A DNA stretch of 64,000 bases, taken from Linepithema humile. Its lineage: Eukaryota; Arthropoda; Insecta; Hymenoptera; Formicidae. Both the position numbers and the translations under genes were made by a program. The stretch lies in the NCBI RefSeq assembly GCF_040581485.1, contig NC_090130.1:16247656-16311655 (forward strand), read 5' to 3'. Of the stretch, positions 35,946-44,751 are shown piece by piece (the first letter of the stretch is position 1; each line of letters starts with the position of its first letter). Below the pieces are notes generated by a model. The model was given only the letters and a program-made list of their open reading frames with translations, ran no database searches and was not told the origin of the DNA.

Positions 35946-36000
35946 CAAATTGTAGGCAGCGCCATGTTGTCAGAATGCATCATCGTTATGTTTATAGTTA

Positions 36001-36030
36001 GTGTTGTGTGCAACAAACGGGTATATAAGG
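36001..36030 (+). promoter_or_regulatory. Polinton TATA module, left end
   Basis: gtgttgtgtgcaacaaacgg followed by gtatataagg, 33-62 bp before the ATG at 36063. The same module precedes polB and the spliced orphan gene. Confidence 0.7.
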
Positions 36031-36062
36031 TCCATCATGACCAAGTCGAGATAACAGTCAAA

Positions 36063-36326
36063 ATGTTCATCGCGCTATCGGATGAACGTGACATTCTGCG
36101 CCTGACAGCGGAGCAATTAGAATTCGTGCCGAAAGTGATTCTTATACAAAACTTTGCTCGGTACGTTGAGTGTCTGTGGGATAGGCTACCGAAACATTTA
36201 AGAGCGGATCCGGAAGTGCAAGGTTATCGTCGGTGCTCGTTGCACTACAACCAGCCGTGGCAGCGCGACCACATCGACGGGCCCCCACCGTACAAGAAAG
36301 ATTGCACTCAGTGCAAACTCAAATAG
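36063..36326 (+). CDS. Unknown Polinton protein, 87 aa
   Basis: Starts at the first ATG after the TATA module; opens MFIALSDERDILRLTAEQLE and ends PPYKKDCTQCKLK, with a C-x2-C pair near the C-terminus. No family recognised. A GT donor-like gtaaag follows the stop immediately and an acceptor tttgttacag lies at 36412-36421, so the true product may once have been spliced to the reading that starts at 36426; the phases do not join as the sequence stands. Confidence 0.55.
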   Translation: MFIALSDERDILRLTAEQLEFVPKVILIQNFARYVECLWDRLPKHLRADPEVQGYRRCSLHYNQPWQRDHIDGPPPYKKDCTQCKLK

Positions 36327-36425
36327 GTAAAGTACACATTTTCAAAATATCTTTAATACACATTTCTCGAATGCGCAATAACTAATTGGACATTTTTATT
36401 TTAATAATTTTTATTTGTTACAGAG

Positions 36426-37036
36426 ATGGAAGACAGTCTCACCTTACGAGAGGAAAATCTGAGTACTCTCACAGATTGGTTAACAACATGTCGGAAATGT
36501 AGAAGGAAATATAAAAGCAGTGAGGAAATAATTGAAAAGAGTATACAACATTTCCCGCCTTCATTAAACCATATATTCCGGATACTATATTTCGCCAACA
36601 ATTTATCCAATGGACGAGTGAAATTGACGACAGTGTACTAGAAGACTCCGAGGAGGAATTTTCGGTGTTTTTGAGAGAATCTATCCTACCGATATTGATG
36701 CAAAAGTTGTGCTCGTTATGTGCTCAGGATAGTCTAAAATCAACGATGTCTTCAAGCTACTATAACTATATACATTATACGATACCGAAGCAGTATAGAT
36801 CCGCGATACTTGAAAAAATTAGAAAAATGCATCCAGAGAAGGTGCCGACAGCGATACATTCGCACAAAGTACACACCACTCCTCAACATCAAACATCGAT
36901 CGTCCACATTTTGCAGAACCGAGAGAACGGAGTATGCAACACTTCAGTGCAAGAAAAGAATGAACAATGTTTTTGTAGAACCGGGAGAACGGAGTATGCA
37001 ACACTGAACCATGTATGCGAATCTAATTATTTTTAA
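36426..37036 (+). pseudogene. Unknown Polinton reading, one frameshift
   Basis: From ATG 36426 the frame reads MEDSLTLREENLSTLTDWLT with a CRKC pair. The plausible continuation (IDDSVLEDSEEEFSVFLRES, then SSSYYNYIHYTIPKQYRSAI) is in another frame from about 36540, so one indel separates the parts. Near 36912-37005 a ~60-bp segment (gagaacggagtatgcaacact) is repeated in tandem. No family recognised; function unknown. Confidence 0.45.
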
Positions 37037-37094
37037 TAAAAATATTATTTATCAATAAAATAATTTGAATTATTATTCCATCTTTCCCCATCCT

Positions 37095-37200
37095 ATTCAA
37101 CGACCTATACTACAGCGCGCGAGTCAAGTTACACCGTTGTAGCGGACCATTTAAATAAACAATTTCAAAAGTTTTATTAAAATAAACTTATTCATATTAA
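37095..37200. repeat. Inverted copy of Polinton-relic sequence 31790-31935
   Basis: cgcgcgagtcaagttacacc and neighbouring sequence is the reverse complement of the segment near 31875-31930; a weaker relative lies at 48795-48840 (cgcgcgttgtaggataag). These appear to be shared untranslated or spacer modules of the Polinton family. The rest of 37037-37426 is A+T-rich without a gene. Confidence 0.7.
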
Positions 37201-37426
37201 ATAAAATAATTTGAATTATTATTCCTGTGCCTCATCTTATTCACTGACCTATCCTACTGCGAGATAAGCGACAGATCATATGTCATGAGGATCATATAAC
37301 TGAGGTGGAATAAAAGTCATACGATATAAATCATTTTTTTCTTTTATTTACGACGAATAATATAGAGTGAAATAATTAAGTTATACATTTATTCTAAACA
37401 CCAATAATATACTTCAAGTTTTCTTT

Positions 37427-37543
37427 TTAATACAAATTAGTCGTCCTAGGACGAGGCTCGACTACAGCTATCGGCTTGTGGTACACTCCGCAATCTTTAC
37501 ACTTCTCGTATTCGGAATTTTTTCTATTCTGATCACGCTCCAT
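37427..37543 (-). CDS. Small Polinton protein, 38 aa, with C-x2-C
   Basis: Starts MERDQNRKNSEYEKCKDCGV and ends RPRTTNLY. A TATA-like gctgtatataagg lies about 75 bp upstream on the minus strand, supporting expression. Charged and compact; too short to assign. Could equally be the first exon of something larger, but no good donor was seen before the stop. Confidence 0.4.
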   Translation of the reverse strand: MERDQNRKNSEYEKCKDCGVYHKPIAVVEPRPRTTNLY

Positions 37544-37639
37544 TTTCTATACTTTTTTCTCCACCGCGTGCACACTTTGAACAGATAAATTTCTCTCTTC
37601 CGCACACCTTATATACAGCTCGACACAAAGATGTACGAG

Positions 37640-37965
37640 AGACGTTCGATAGACGTTCAAAGACGTACGATAGATGTTTTATAGACGTTCAATAGACGTT
37701 CAAAAACGTTCTATAGATGTTCAATACACGTTCGGTAGACGTACGAGAGACGTTCGATAGATGTTCAAAGACGTACGATAGACGTTCAAAGATGTACGAG
37801 AGGCGCACGATAGACGTTCAATAGATATTAAAAGTAGTTCGATTGACGTTCAAAGACGTACAATAGATGTTAAAAGTTGTACGTTAGACGTTCAACAATA
37901 TGTTAAAAGATGTTACATAGATGTTAAAAGTAGTTCGATTGACGTTAAAAGACGTACGATAGGCC
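37640..37965. repeat. Degenerate tandem repeat of agacgttc/aatag words
   Basis: The word agacgttcaatag or agacgtacgatag recurs about 25 times with an irregular 12-22 bp spacing. It separates the small gene at 37427-37543 from the capsid block. No coding potential. Confidence 0.8.
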
Positions 37966-38055
37966 ATATTACATGGAGGATCATGTAACTGAGGTGGAAT
38001 AAAAGTCGTACGATATAAATTATTTTATTAATATAAATCATTTTATTAATATAAA

Positions 38056-38238
38056 TCATTGTTGTTTTACACGTTTGTTACGCTCAAACCACCACTTGTA
38101 CAATTTGCAAACATTCTGCATAGCGCAATGTCTCGTGTGATACCCGCAGCGCAAGGTTCCGATTACATCCAAGTTCGTCAGGCGTGCGATATCTTCGTAA
38201 TCCGCATCTATTGTTTCAATCTCGACGAATTCATCCAA
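38056..38238 (-). CDS. Small unknown Polinton protein, 60 aa
   Basis: Opens MDEFVEIETIDADYEDIARL and ends WWFERNKRVKQQ. It contains C-x5-H-x3-H-C-like spacing (LRCGYHTRHCAMQNVC) that could bind zinc. It directly follows the broken capsid-like gene in the same direction. Could be a separate gene or displaced sequence replacing the lost capsid C-terminus. Not assigned. Confidence 0.4.
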   Translation of the reverse strand: MDEFVEIETIDADYEDIARLTNLDVIGTLRCGYHTRHCAMQNVCKLYKWWFERNKRVKQQ

Positions 38239-38242
38239 TAGT

Positions 38243-39024
38243 TCACGCAGCTACTTTTTCTTCTCGAGTCCTTTCACGTATATCAGAGGCGGTTTCGTAC
38301 CAATGGCATTGTTGATAAGGCTTTTCATCCGACTGTACGAGACGTGTCCATCTCCACGAATAGAAGCACACGCTCAGATATCGTCCGCTTTCCAAAGTTC
38401 GAAGAAGAGACAGCTTGTTGACTTCGCTCAGAGATACGTGCGGCATTCGCCACTGTATCTTGAGTAGCTCGATCGTCGGATTCGCACCGACTCGTCCAAC
38501 AATTGTTATCGTTGCGCGATCGTATCAATACAAGCGTTGATCACGATGCGCTTGTAGTCCTCGCAGAATCCAAACAGAGCATTGAGCGGAACGCAAAAAT
38601 TAAAGTTTCCATCGATCAACGAATATCCATTCGGATTCCACGATGCGTATTTCAGCATCTTGCTCTTCTCCGTCGTCAGCGATATATAATTTTTGATCGT
38701 CGTTGTTATTCCAGCGTTTCTGTTGCGATCGATTTCAACTCCGTCGAGCTCGTATCGCATTTCTTCAAACATAAACGCGACACAATTATTTCCCATAATA
38801 CACACGATATCTCTATTCTCATCGGTAGGATTCATAACGAGTTTTCCTTCAACGTAGAGAAAACTCTCACACGGCAACGTGTATAAATCCTGTTGTTGTA
38901 TAGGTATTTGTATCTCATCGCTGTGTCCCAACGTTGTGTTAGCGTACGGATTGTACGTGTGCATCTCATATTTCACGATACGTTCGTCGAAGACGGGCTC
39001 GTCAACGATGTTGAGTATATCCAT
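38243..39024 (-). pseudogene. Polinton capsid-like protein, candidate major capsid; broken
   Basis: From ATG 39024: EPVFDERIVKYEMHTYNPYA, then QQDLYTLPCESFLYVEGKL, FMFEEMRYELDGVEIDRNRN and FNFCVPLNALFGFCEDYKR. These match a conserved protein of insect Polintons that I believe to be the double jelly-roll major capsid; the assignment is from memory. The frame breaks near 38520; a second frame carries WRMPHVSLSEVNKLSLLRTL. The C-terminal half expected for the family is absent. An intact protein would build the virion-like shell. Confidence 0.7.
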
Positions 39025-39143
39025 CTCTTTAAGCGTTTCTCACAACAAATCCTAACGATTGTAAAAAGTTTACGTCGTACTGAGCCTCTTGAATGGCGAT
39101 TTTTTCTCAATTTTCGTTGTTTTCTCAATCACACGCTGCTTAT

Positions 39144-39872
39144 TCAACACGAGCACTTCCTCGCACCACGTCGCCGCAAGTGCAGTCTGATGGTAATCTC
39201 CTCTCCGCGATAATCAATCAATCGTCTGTCTTGATCCACCACACGCAAGGTGATATCGGTAACGCTTCTCGCGATGACCGGAAGGTAAATGATTTGCGCC
39301 GGTGTTTCCGAGACTTTATATCCCGGAGGCACGTTGGGTGAAAATTCGTGTATCGTGTGCACCGACTTGTCGTTGGCGTACGCACCCGCGGTAATGCTGC
39401 ATTCCACTCGAATAATGTTTACGTTGATGATGTTTACCGAGGAGTCTGATTCGTGCCACTTTCTCGGTTCCAGTATACGACCCGTCGAAAATCCCAACAA
39501 TGGTCCGATGGTATTCGGTTTGGCGAAATTTATCCGAAAAGCGCACATGATTTCACTCTTCATGGTATTAACGTTGGGACGAAGTGACAATGGATAATCT
39601 TGCTCTTCACCTTTTCCTCGTTTTTGCAGTATCGCGCGTTTCAGATAAGAAGCAATGGCGTCCAATTCGTACGATCCTTCGGGAATTGTAATTTCTTCGT
39701 CATTGTCGTCGAAATAAAATTTATTGTTCGCTACTGTCATGTTCGGAATTGTGTTGTAGGTCTCCATCGTGGTTAGGCCGAGCTCGTAGTCCCCATCGCT
39801 CAAGTCTATCGGTGGAAAATAATCCACCGTGAGAACGCTGCTTTTACCGCTTAGAGTGAGCGTCAGCGACAT
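39144..39872 (-). CDS. Polinton minor capsid (penton-like) protein, 242 aa
   Basis: Uninterrupted frame from ATG 39872. Recognisable stretches: VDYFPPIDLSDGDYELGL, YNTIPNMTVANNKFYF, EITIPEGSYELDAIASYL, FAKPNTIGPLLGFSTG and NVPPGYKVSETPAQIIYLPV. These are typical of the small jelly-roll (minor capsid) protein conserved across insect Polintons, and length fits. It starts 10 bp after the protease stop, in line with a compact leftward block. One of the few core genes left intact. Confidence 0.8.
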   Translation of the reverse strand: MSLTLTLSGKSSVLTVDYFPPIDLSDGDYELGLTTMETYNTIPNMTVANNKFYFDDNDEEITIPEGSYELDAIASYLKRAILQKRGKGEEQDYPLSLRPNVNTMKSEIMCAFRINFAKPNTIGPLLGFSTGRILEPRKWHESDSSVNIINVNIIRVECSITAGAYANDKSVHTIHEFSPNVPPGYKVSETPAQIIYLPVIARSVTDITLRVVDQDRRLIDYRGEEITIRLHLRRRGARKCSC

Positions 39873-39882
39873 TGCCGAGATT

Positions 39883-40275
39883 CTATTGACGACTGATGTC
39901 GATCGATGGCGGATCGATTCTTAAATGTCGGAGGAACAGGAGGCACAATTGTCCGCAGATCGTTTGATCGTACGTCTGGTAGACTGTGCGATTGTACGTT
40001 ATCGTTGTATCGGTGTCTCCGAGGTAGAGTGTAAACTCCTTCGGCGGTTGCAAATTGCCAAAGCTGTCAAAGTATACGGCGTGATCGCCTCTCTTGGCGT
40101 ACGCCACCCAATGCGTGCCCGGCCCGTCGACATCGTCCAAATTCACGATACCGCTCTCGTTTCGGTGTATCTCGTCAGGTAAAGCGTTACGCATGTAGAC
40201 ATCTCGGAAATACGGTGTTCGCATACGCTTCGCTATTTGTAACAACTGTAGATTGGTGGTGGCACCCGCGGGCAT
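39883..40275 (-). CDS. Polinton adenoviral-type cysteine protease, 130 aa
   Basis: The catalytic residues are visible in order: His in GPGTHWVAYAKR, Asp in AVYFDSFGNLQPP, and Cys in DQTICGQLCLLFLRHL, the layout of the adenovirus maturation protease family (C5-like). In Polintons it is thought to process capsid precursors. The start chosen is ATG 40275, but the frame stays open upstream through an A-run and overlaps the end of the phospholipase-like gene by 89 bp, so it may have been the C-terminal part of a longer protein. No break inside the catalytic core. Confidence 0.85.
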   Translation of the reverse strand: MPAGATTNLQLLQIAKRMRTPYFRDVYMRNALPDEIHRNESGIVNLDDVDGPGTHWVAYAKRGDHAVYFDSFGNLQPPKEFTLYLGDTDTTITYNRTVYQTYDQTICGQLCLLFLRHLRIDPPSIDISRQ

Positions 40276-40897
40276 CTCTATCGTTTTTTCGACGTTTTTT
40301 TTTTTTCTTCTTCAATCCTTTGACCCGCTTGTACGGAGCGAGATAAATCTCCCGTCCTTCCATAGCTTTATTGTGACGTTTCATCTCTTCGAGTTGTCGT
40401 CGCGCGGCCTTAGAGTCATTCACCGCCTTTGCAACACCCGCTGCTCTACCGGCAAGCGAACCGATGACTCCTAAAAGCGGTAACAACGGTAACATACCAC
40501 CGCGTTTCGCCGTCGGAAGCGTTCTCTTCTTGGTCTTCTTCTTCTTTCCCTTTGTCATACCCATCCCCAATTTCGTCTTTGCTTTCATAGCATCCCATAC
40601 GGCGGTAGCAGCGGCCCTCTCACCGAGAGTCGCGTCCGCAGCGGTGATCCGCTCTCGCGCTTTATCGGCGAGAACGCGATCGGCTGCGTAACGGTCCGCT
40701 GATTCGCGGTTTTGCGAGTACGCGACGTCGTGATCGCGACACGCCGCGTCTAACGGATTGATACCCCGATCCCCTCGCGCGAGTCGTTTCCGCAGACGAG
40801 TCCCCGGCCCGCAAAATTGGTAGCCGGGTATATGCAGCTTTAACGGTAGTCGATTTATCACACTGTTCAGTAAACCGGCACCCTTGTATCGTTTCAT
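40187..40897 (-). CDS. Polinton phospholipase A2-like / minor virion protein, 236 aa
   Basis: Residues 20-60 hold GYQFCGPGT, then GINPLDAACRDHDVAYS: the calcium loop (G-P-G) and the catalytic H-D of the phospholipase A2 domain of parvovirus VP1 proteins. It is followed by a Lys-rich patch, a hydrophobic segment (LLPLLGVIGSLAGRAAGVA, about 135-155) and a basic C-terminus. Such proteins in virus-like elements are thought to breach endosomal membranes. After a run of 12 A (40295-40306, minus strand) the reading frame leaves that of the protease, and the last ~30 residues may be an artefact of an indel. Start: ATG 40897. Confidence 0.8.
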   Translation of the reverse strand: MKRYKGAGLLNSVINRLPLKLHIPGYQFCGPGTRLRKRLARGDRGINPLDAACRDHDVAYSQNRESADRYAADRVLADKARERITAADATLGERAAATAVWDAMKAKTKLGMGMTKGKKKKTKKRTLPTAKRGGMLPLLPLLGVIGSLAGRAAGVAKAVNDSKAARRQLEEMKRHNKAMEGREIYLAPYKRVKGLKKKKKKRRKNDRDARGCHHQSTVVTNSEAYANTVFPRCLHA

Positions 40898-40965
40898 AGA
40901 ACGCGAATTCTAACGTATCGCGTGTAAATCACATTTCCAACTGAGGTGTGTTTCGACAGCGATCA

Positions 40966-40977
40966 CCTATAAATAGG
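40966..40977. promoter_or_regulatory. Near-palindromic TATA-like box between divergent blocks
   Basis: cctataaatagg lies between the leftward virion block (ATG 40897) and the rightward ATPase block (ATG 41140 or a short frame at 41042). Its near-symmetry could serve both directions. Inference only. Confidence 0.4.
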
Positions 40978-41139
40978 AGGCGCGTATCGATCGTTAACTA
41001 GTAGAATATCAAAGTTTGTCAGACGACGACAACGACGTATAATGAATAACCGGGATAATAAGAAGGAACGGAAGGAGGTGAATGTCGCAAACGTGTATTG
41101 CTAATCGTGTGTTTGAAACAATATTTTTTTTTCAGGATA

Positions 41140-41280
41140 ATGTCCGAATCATGTATCATGTATGGAAATAGAGATATTTTAGATCTAGCAACAAATATCC
41201 GAGCACCGCTCTTTCCAACATCCGATGCTGCGCACTCGTCGCGTAATAACAAGGATGAGAAAGAGTCTGGTAAAAAATGA
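41140..41280 (+). CDS. Small unknown Polinton protein, 46 aa
   Basis: Opens MSESCIMYGNRDILDLATNI and ends KDEKESGKK. It follows a polypyrimidine tract and ttcag (41128-41135), so it may be part of a spliced second exon. Its TGA overlaps the ATG of the ATPase in the word ATGA, which suggests termination-reinitiation. Family unknown. Confidence 0.5.
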   Translation: MSESCIMYGNRDILDLATNIRAPLFPTSDAAHSSRNNKDEKESGKK

Positions 41281-41977
41281 AATTTGTACAACAACCGTAC
41301 ACGATCCGTGTGAAAAACATGGATGATAAGACGCAAGGGGTTTGTGAGAAGGCGTGCAGACACGGTAAAATGCTGCCAAACACGATACGCGATATCATTT
41401 GCGGTCCCTCGAATTGCGGTAAAACCAATGTGATGATCAGTCTGCTGGAAAGTCCGAACGGTGTACGTTTCGAAAACGTATACGTGTACTCGAAATCGTT
41501 GAATCAACCAAAGTATCGGTATCTCGAAAGATTGCTCGGATCGATCGAGAAATCGGCTACTTTACGTTCTCGGACAACAACACAATTGTACCGCACAGCG
41601 AGGCGTTACCGAATTCCGTATTCGTCTTTGACGATATAGCGTGCGACAAGCAGAATGCGATACGCGAGTACTTTGCTATGGGTCGATATTCGAAGGTCGA
41701 TTGTTTCTATCTGTGCCAAACGTATGCAAAAATACCGAAACATCTCGTGCGCGACAACGCGAATTTACTCGTAATATTCAAGCAGGATGGAACAAACCTT
41801 AAGCACGTCTACAACGATCATGTAAATACGGACCTGACGTACGAAGATTTCGGTACATTGTGTCACGCATGTTGGCAGCACAAGTACGGATTTTTAGTGA
41901 TAGACAAGGATAGTGCGATTAACGATGGACGTTACAGACGTGGTTTTAACGAGTTTGCGGTACCGCGGAATGGTTAG
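41277..41977 (+). pseudogene. Polinton A32/FtsK-type packaging ATPase, one frameshift
   Basis: The Walker A loop is IICGPSNCGKTNVM (about residue 40), the Walker B strand is SVFVFDDIACDKQN, followed by FYLCQTYAKIPKHLVRDNAN, the sensor-like block of HerA/FtsK-type ATPases encoded by Polintons and large DNA viruses. The two halves are in different frames; the break lies near 41550. Role in an intact element: pumping DNA into capsids. The stop at 41977 is 20 bp before the next ATG. Confidence 0.88.
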
Positions 41978-41997
41978 TCGTTCTCGAGACGTTGACG

Positions 41998-43662
41998 ATG
42001 ACGCTCGACACAAAAGATATAGACGAGAGGGAGAAGATCGCGAAGGAAATCGCTCGTACGAGCGAGTCGATTCGCAAGAAGCATCGGACGTTGAAGACGG
42101 GTAGAGTGGAGCAAGAGGCGCAATTGGAGAAACGGTTGAAACCGATCGTAGAGCCGTTGAAACGAATCATTGAGAACATCAAGAGTGACGATGATTCAGT
42201 TGACGATCTCGAGATTACAAACAAACCGGATATCAAACGAAAGCGGTCGAGCTTCGAGAAGAAGAAGAAAATCAAGCGTACCCCGTTGACGACACCGATA
42301 CAAGCCTCGACTCTGTTCCAGCCGCAAAAATTGGTGTTTGAATCGCCGATAAATTTACCGATCGAAAACGTGTTCGAAACCACGGACCCGTCTTTCGTGA
42401 CATCCGTGAGACAGACGATGCAAACGTCCGATGGTCGGGAAGCGCTGTATGGCCAAATGGGTCCGCTGGGCCAAGAGTACATCGGGGAGCTCTTGAGCGG
42501 TGACAAGAAGAGAGGGATCGACAACGTGTACGGCGTATACTTCAACGATGCGGGAACGTTTCTCGGGAACAAGACCTTTGACATTGATCGAGACGACAAT
42601 TTAATCGTGGACGGTGTGAAATACGCTGGCACGCCCGGCCTGTTTGAATTAATATTCAAAAGACTTCCCGACGATACGCTGTGTACGGAGGCTGACAAAC
42701 AAAAGTACAAGAGCATACTACTCGCTACTAACGCTCACAGACGCGGTCATAACGCGCATTTACCTGTTTTGGGAAACAAAGGATACAAATACAAACATAT
42801 CATCACACCTCTGATATCTAAGAAAGGTGGAGGTGTTGCACATCTCGACAAGAGAGGTGTGGGTCGCACGTTACCCAAGTGTAACATACCACAGACCATG
42901 ACTGTGACCGACAACGCGGTCGATTACGTGCACTGGGATGATCCAAACGAATTGGTGGATCGCCTTCGATTGCTGGACGCCTCCCGCGGGAAACAACGCG
43001 CACGACAACGAGTTTCTCTCGATTATCGAGGAACTGCGCGAAACTGGTCTGATTATAAATTGATCGTCGTTGTCATCGCTGTAACCAGTATTGCTCGTGC
43101 GATGCTACGGGAATGTATCAACAAATTCGGACTACAGCTAGGAGGAAGCGCCAGGATGACGAGACAGAGCGGCGGAGTCTCGAAGAATTACGTGCGCAAA
43201 AATTGTCTCTGCAAGGATGGTGGGGTTTTCAACGCCAAGTCACGCGTAATCAGACATCTCGCCGACCCTGAAGCGGACACCAACACCGTCAACAAGTTGC
43301 ATCTAGATCATCACTTGGAGCTTATGAGCGATCGTGCGAATCGAGATCGTATACTGTGTGAAAATTTTAAGCGAGAAGTACTTTCGCGACTCGAAGATTC
43401 GGAGAATACCGAGCGGACCTGGAAGAGGGACCACGACGATTACATCGAGACCAGATACGTGACGTTGGAACGACAGATTCACGATCTGAGAGGTCTCCTC
43501 GACAAGAGTGTGGCGCAACTCGATGGAAAACTCGTAGATCACGAGCGAGAGACGAAGAGTCTTGTCGAGCGAGAGATTTATAATCTTCGTAGAGCTGTGA
43601 GAAAAAATTTCATCAAATACTACGATGAGGCAATGAAGAAGAAGCAAAACGAATCGCAATGA
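41998..43662 (+). CDS. Large Polinton protein, N-terminal conserved domain plus coiled coil
   Basis: Start at ATG 41998 (MTLDTKDIDEREKIAKEIAR). Residues ~150-260 carry QEYIGELLSGDKKRGIDNVY, GVYFNDAGTFLGNKTFDID and GTPGLFELIFKRLPDD, a conserved insect Polinton module (DUF8207-like, from memory). The frame probably shifts near 42980: another frame there encodes NEFLSIIEELRETGLIIN, the natural end of that protein. The rest (from about 43110; VIRHLADPEADTNTVNKLHL then a long coiled coil) resembles a second Polinton protein, so this single frame may be two genes fused by an indel. Its TGA overlaps the integrase ATG as ATGA. Confidence 0.7.
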   Translation: MTLDTKDIDEREKIAKEIARTSESIRKKHRTLKTGRVEQEAQLEKRLKPIVEPLKRIIENIKSDDDSVDDLEITNKPDIKRKRSSFEKKKKIKRTPLTTPIQASTLFQPQKLVFESPINLPIENVFETTDPSFVTSVRQTMQTSDGREALYGQMGPLGQEYIGELLSGDKKRGIDNVYGVYFNDAGTFLGNKTFDIDRDDNLIVDGVKYAGTPGLFELIFKRLPDDTLCTEADKQKYKSILLATNAHRRGHNAHLPVLGNKGYKYKHIITPLISKKGGGVAHLDKRGVGRTLPKCNIPQTMTVTDNAVDYVHWDDPNELVDRLRLLDASRGKQRARQRVSLDYRGTARNWSDYKLIVVVIAVTSIARAMLRECINKFGLQLGGSARMTRQSGGVSKNYVRKNCLCKDGGVFNAKSRVIRHLADPEADTNTVNKLHLDHHLELMSDRANRDRILCENFKREVLSRLEDSENTERTWKRDHDDYIETRYVTLERQIHDLRGLLDKSVAQLDGKLVDHERETKSLVEREIYNLRRAVRKNFIKYYDEAMKKKQNESQ

Positions 43663-44573
43663 GCATGAAGGAAGCGGTGAGCCTGGAGAGGAGATCGCTC
43701 GTGGACGAGCTCCACGCACCGGCGAGAAGAAACTTTACGCGTCGGCCAGTCGTCGTGAAAGGATACGATGATTTGTGGCAGGTTGATATTGTCGAGATGA
43801 GACCGTACTCGCGATCCAACGGTGGCTACAACTACATTCTAACCGTTATCGATGTGTTGAGCAAGTACGCGTGGGCCGTGCCCTTAAAGACCAAAGGTGG
43901 AATCGAAACGTCCAAAGCATTTTCCGCGATATTTAGGGAGAGAATTCCGAAAAATTTGCAGACCGACCGTGGAAAAAAATTTCACAACAGAGATTTCTAA
44001 AATCTTGTCAAGAAACATGGCATCAATCATTATTCGACATACTCGGTCATGAAGGCTTCGGTGGTGGAACGATTGAATCGCACGTTAAAGAACGAAATGT
44101 GGAAGTTTTTCACGCTCGCGGGATTGTACAAGTGGATCGACGATTTACCGCGATTGGTCTCGGAATACAATGGTCGTAAACATCGTACGATCGGTATGCG
44201 CCCGATCGATGTCACTCCCGAGCTCGCAAAGGGACTCTTGAGCACCGTGTACAGTAATATAAAAATTGCTGCGCCGGCGAAATTCAGGGTGGGTGATCCG
44301 GTGCGCGTGAGCAAATTCAAAACTGTATTCGAGAAAGGATACACGCCGAATTGGTCGACGGAGGTGTTTAAGATCGCCACGGTGCAACGTACCAATCCTG
44401 TGACGTATCTGATTAAAGATTATCACGGAGATCCGGTCGCAAGAGGCTTTTACAAGCACAAATTGCTCAAGACCGCTCAACCCGACGTTTATCTTGTGGA
44501 GAAGGTGTTGCGTCGAAAGGACGATAAGGTGTTTGTAAAGTGGTTGGAATTCGACAATTCGCACAACTCTTGA
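43659..44573 (+). pseudogene. Polinton rve integrase with chromodomain, stop codons
   Basis: Catalytic D,D,E: WQVDIVEMRPY, NLQTDRGKKFHN and KASVVERLNRTLK. Between the second D and E an in-frame TAA stands at 43998-44000. C-terminally, GRKHRTIGMRPIDVTPE and VSKFKTVFEKGYTPNWSTEV lead to a chromodomain-like YLVEKVLRRKDDKVFVKWLE. The terminal TGA (44571-44573) lies a few residues before the usual end of the family. Integrase makes the 6-bp staggered insertion seen at the element ends. The zinc-binding N-terminal domain is short or missing. Confidence 0.9.
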
Positions 44574-44751
44574 ATAAATAAAGACGATGTATTGTAATAA
44601 ACTGTGTATATTTTACATTGTATTATAATAAACTATTATACATATATACAATGGTGTTCTTTATTACTACAATATGTTACAATATATACATTTAAAAAAC
44701 TAATAACAATAATACATAAAATATTAAACTATATAAATTACTACACATTAT

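Noticed and set aside
41946..42716. 256-codon minus-strand frame opposite the large Polinton protein
   Set aside because: Ser/Phe/Val-rich composition and lack of any motif mark it as the antisense shadow of the plus-strand gene, which shows the Polinton pattern.
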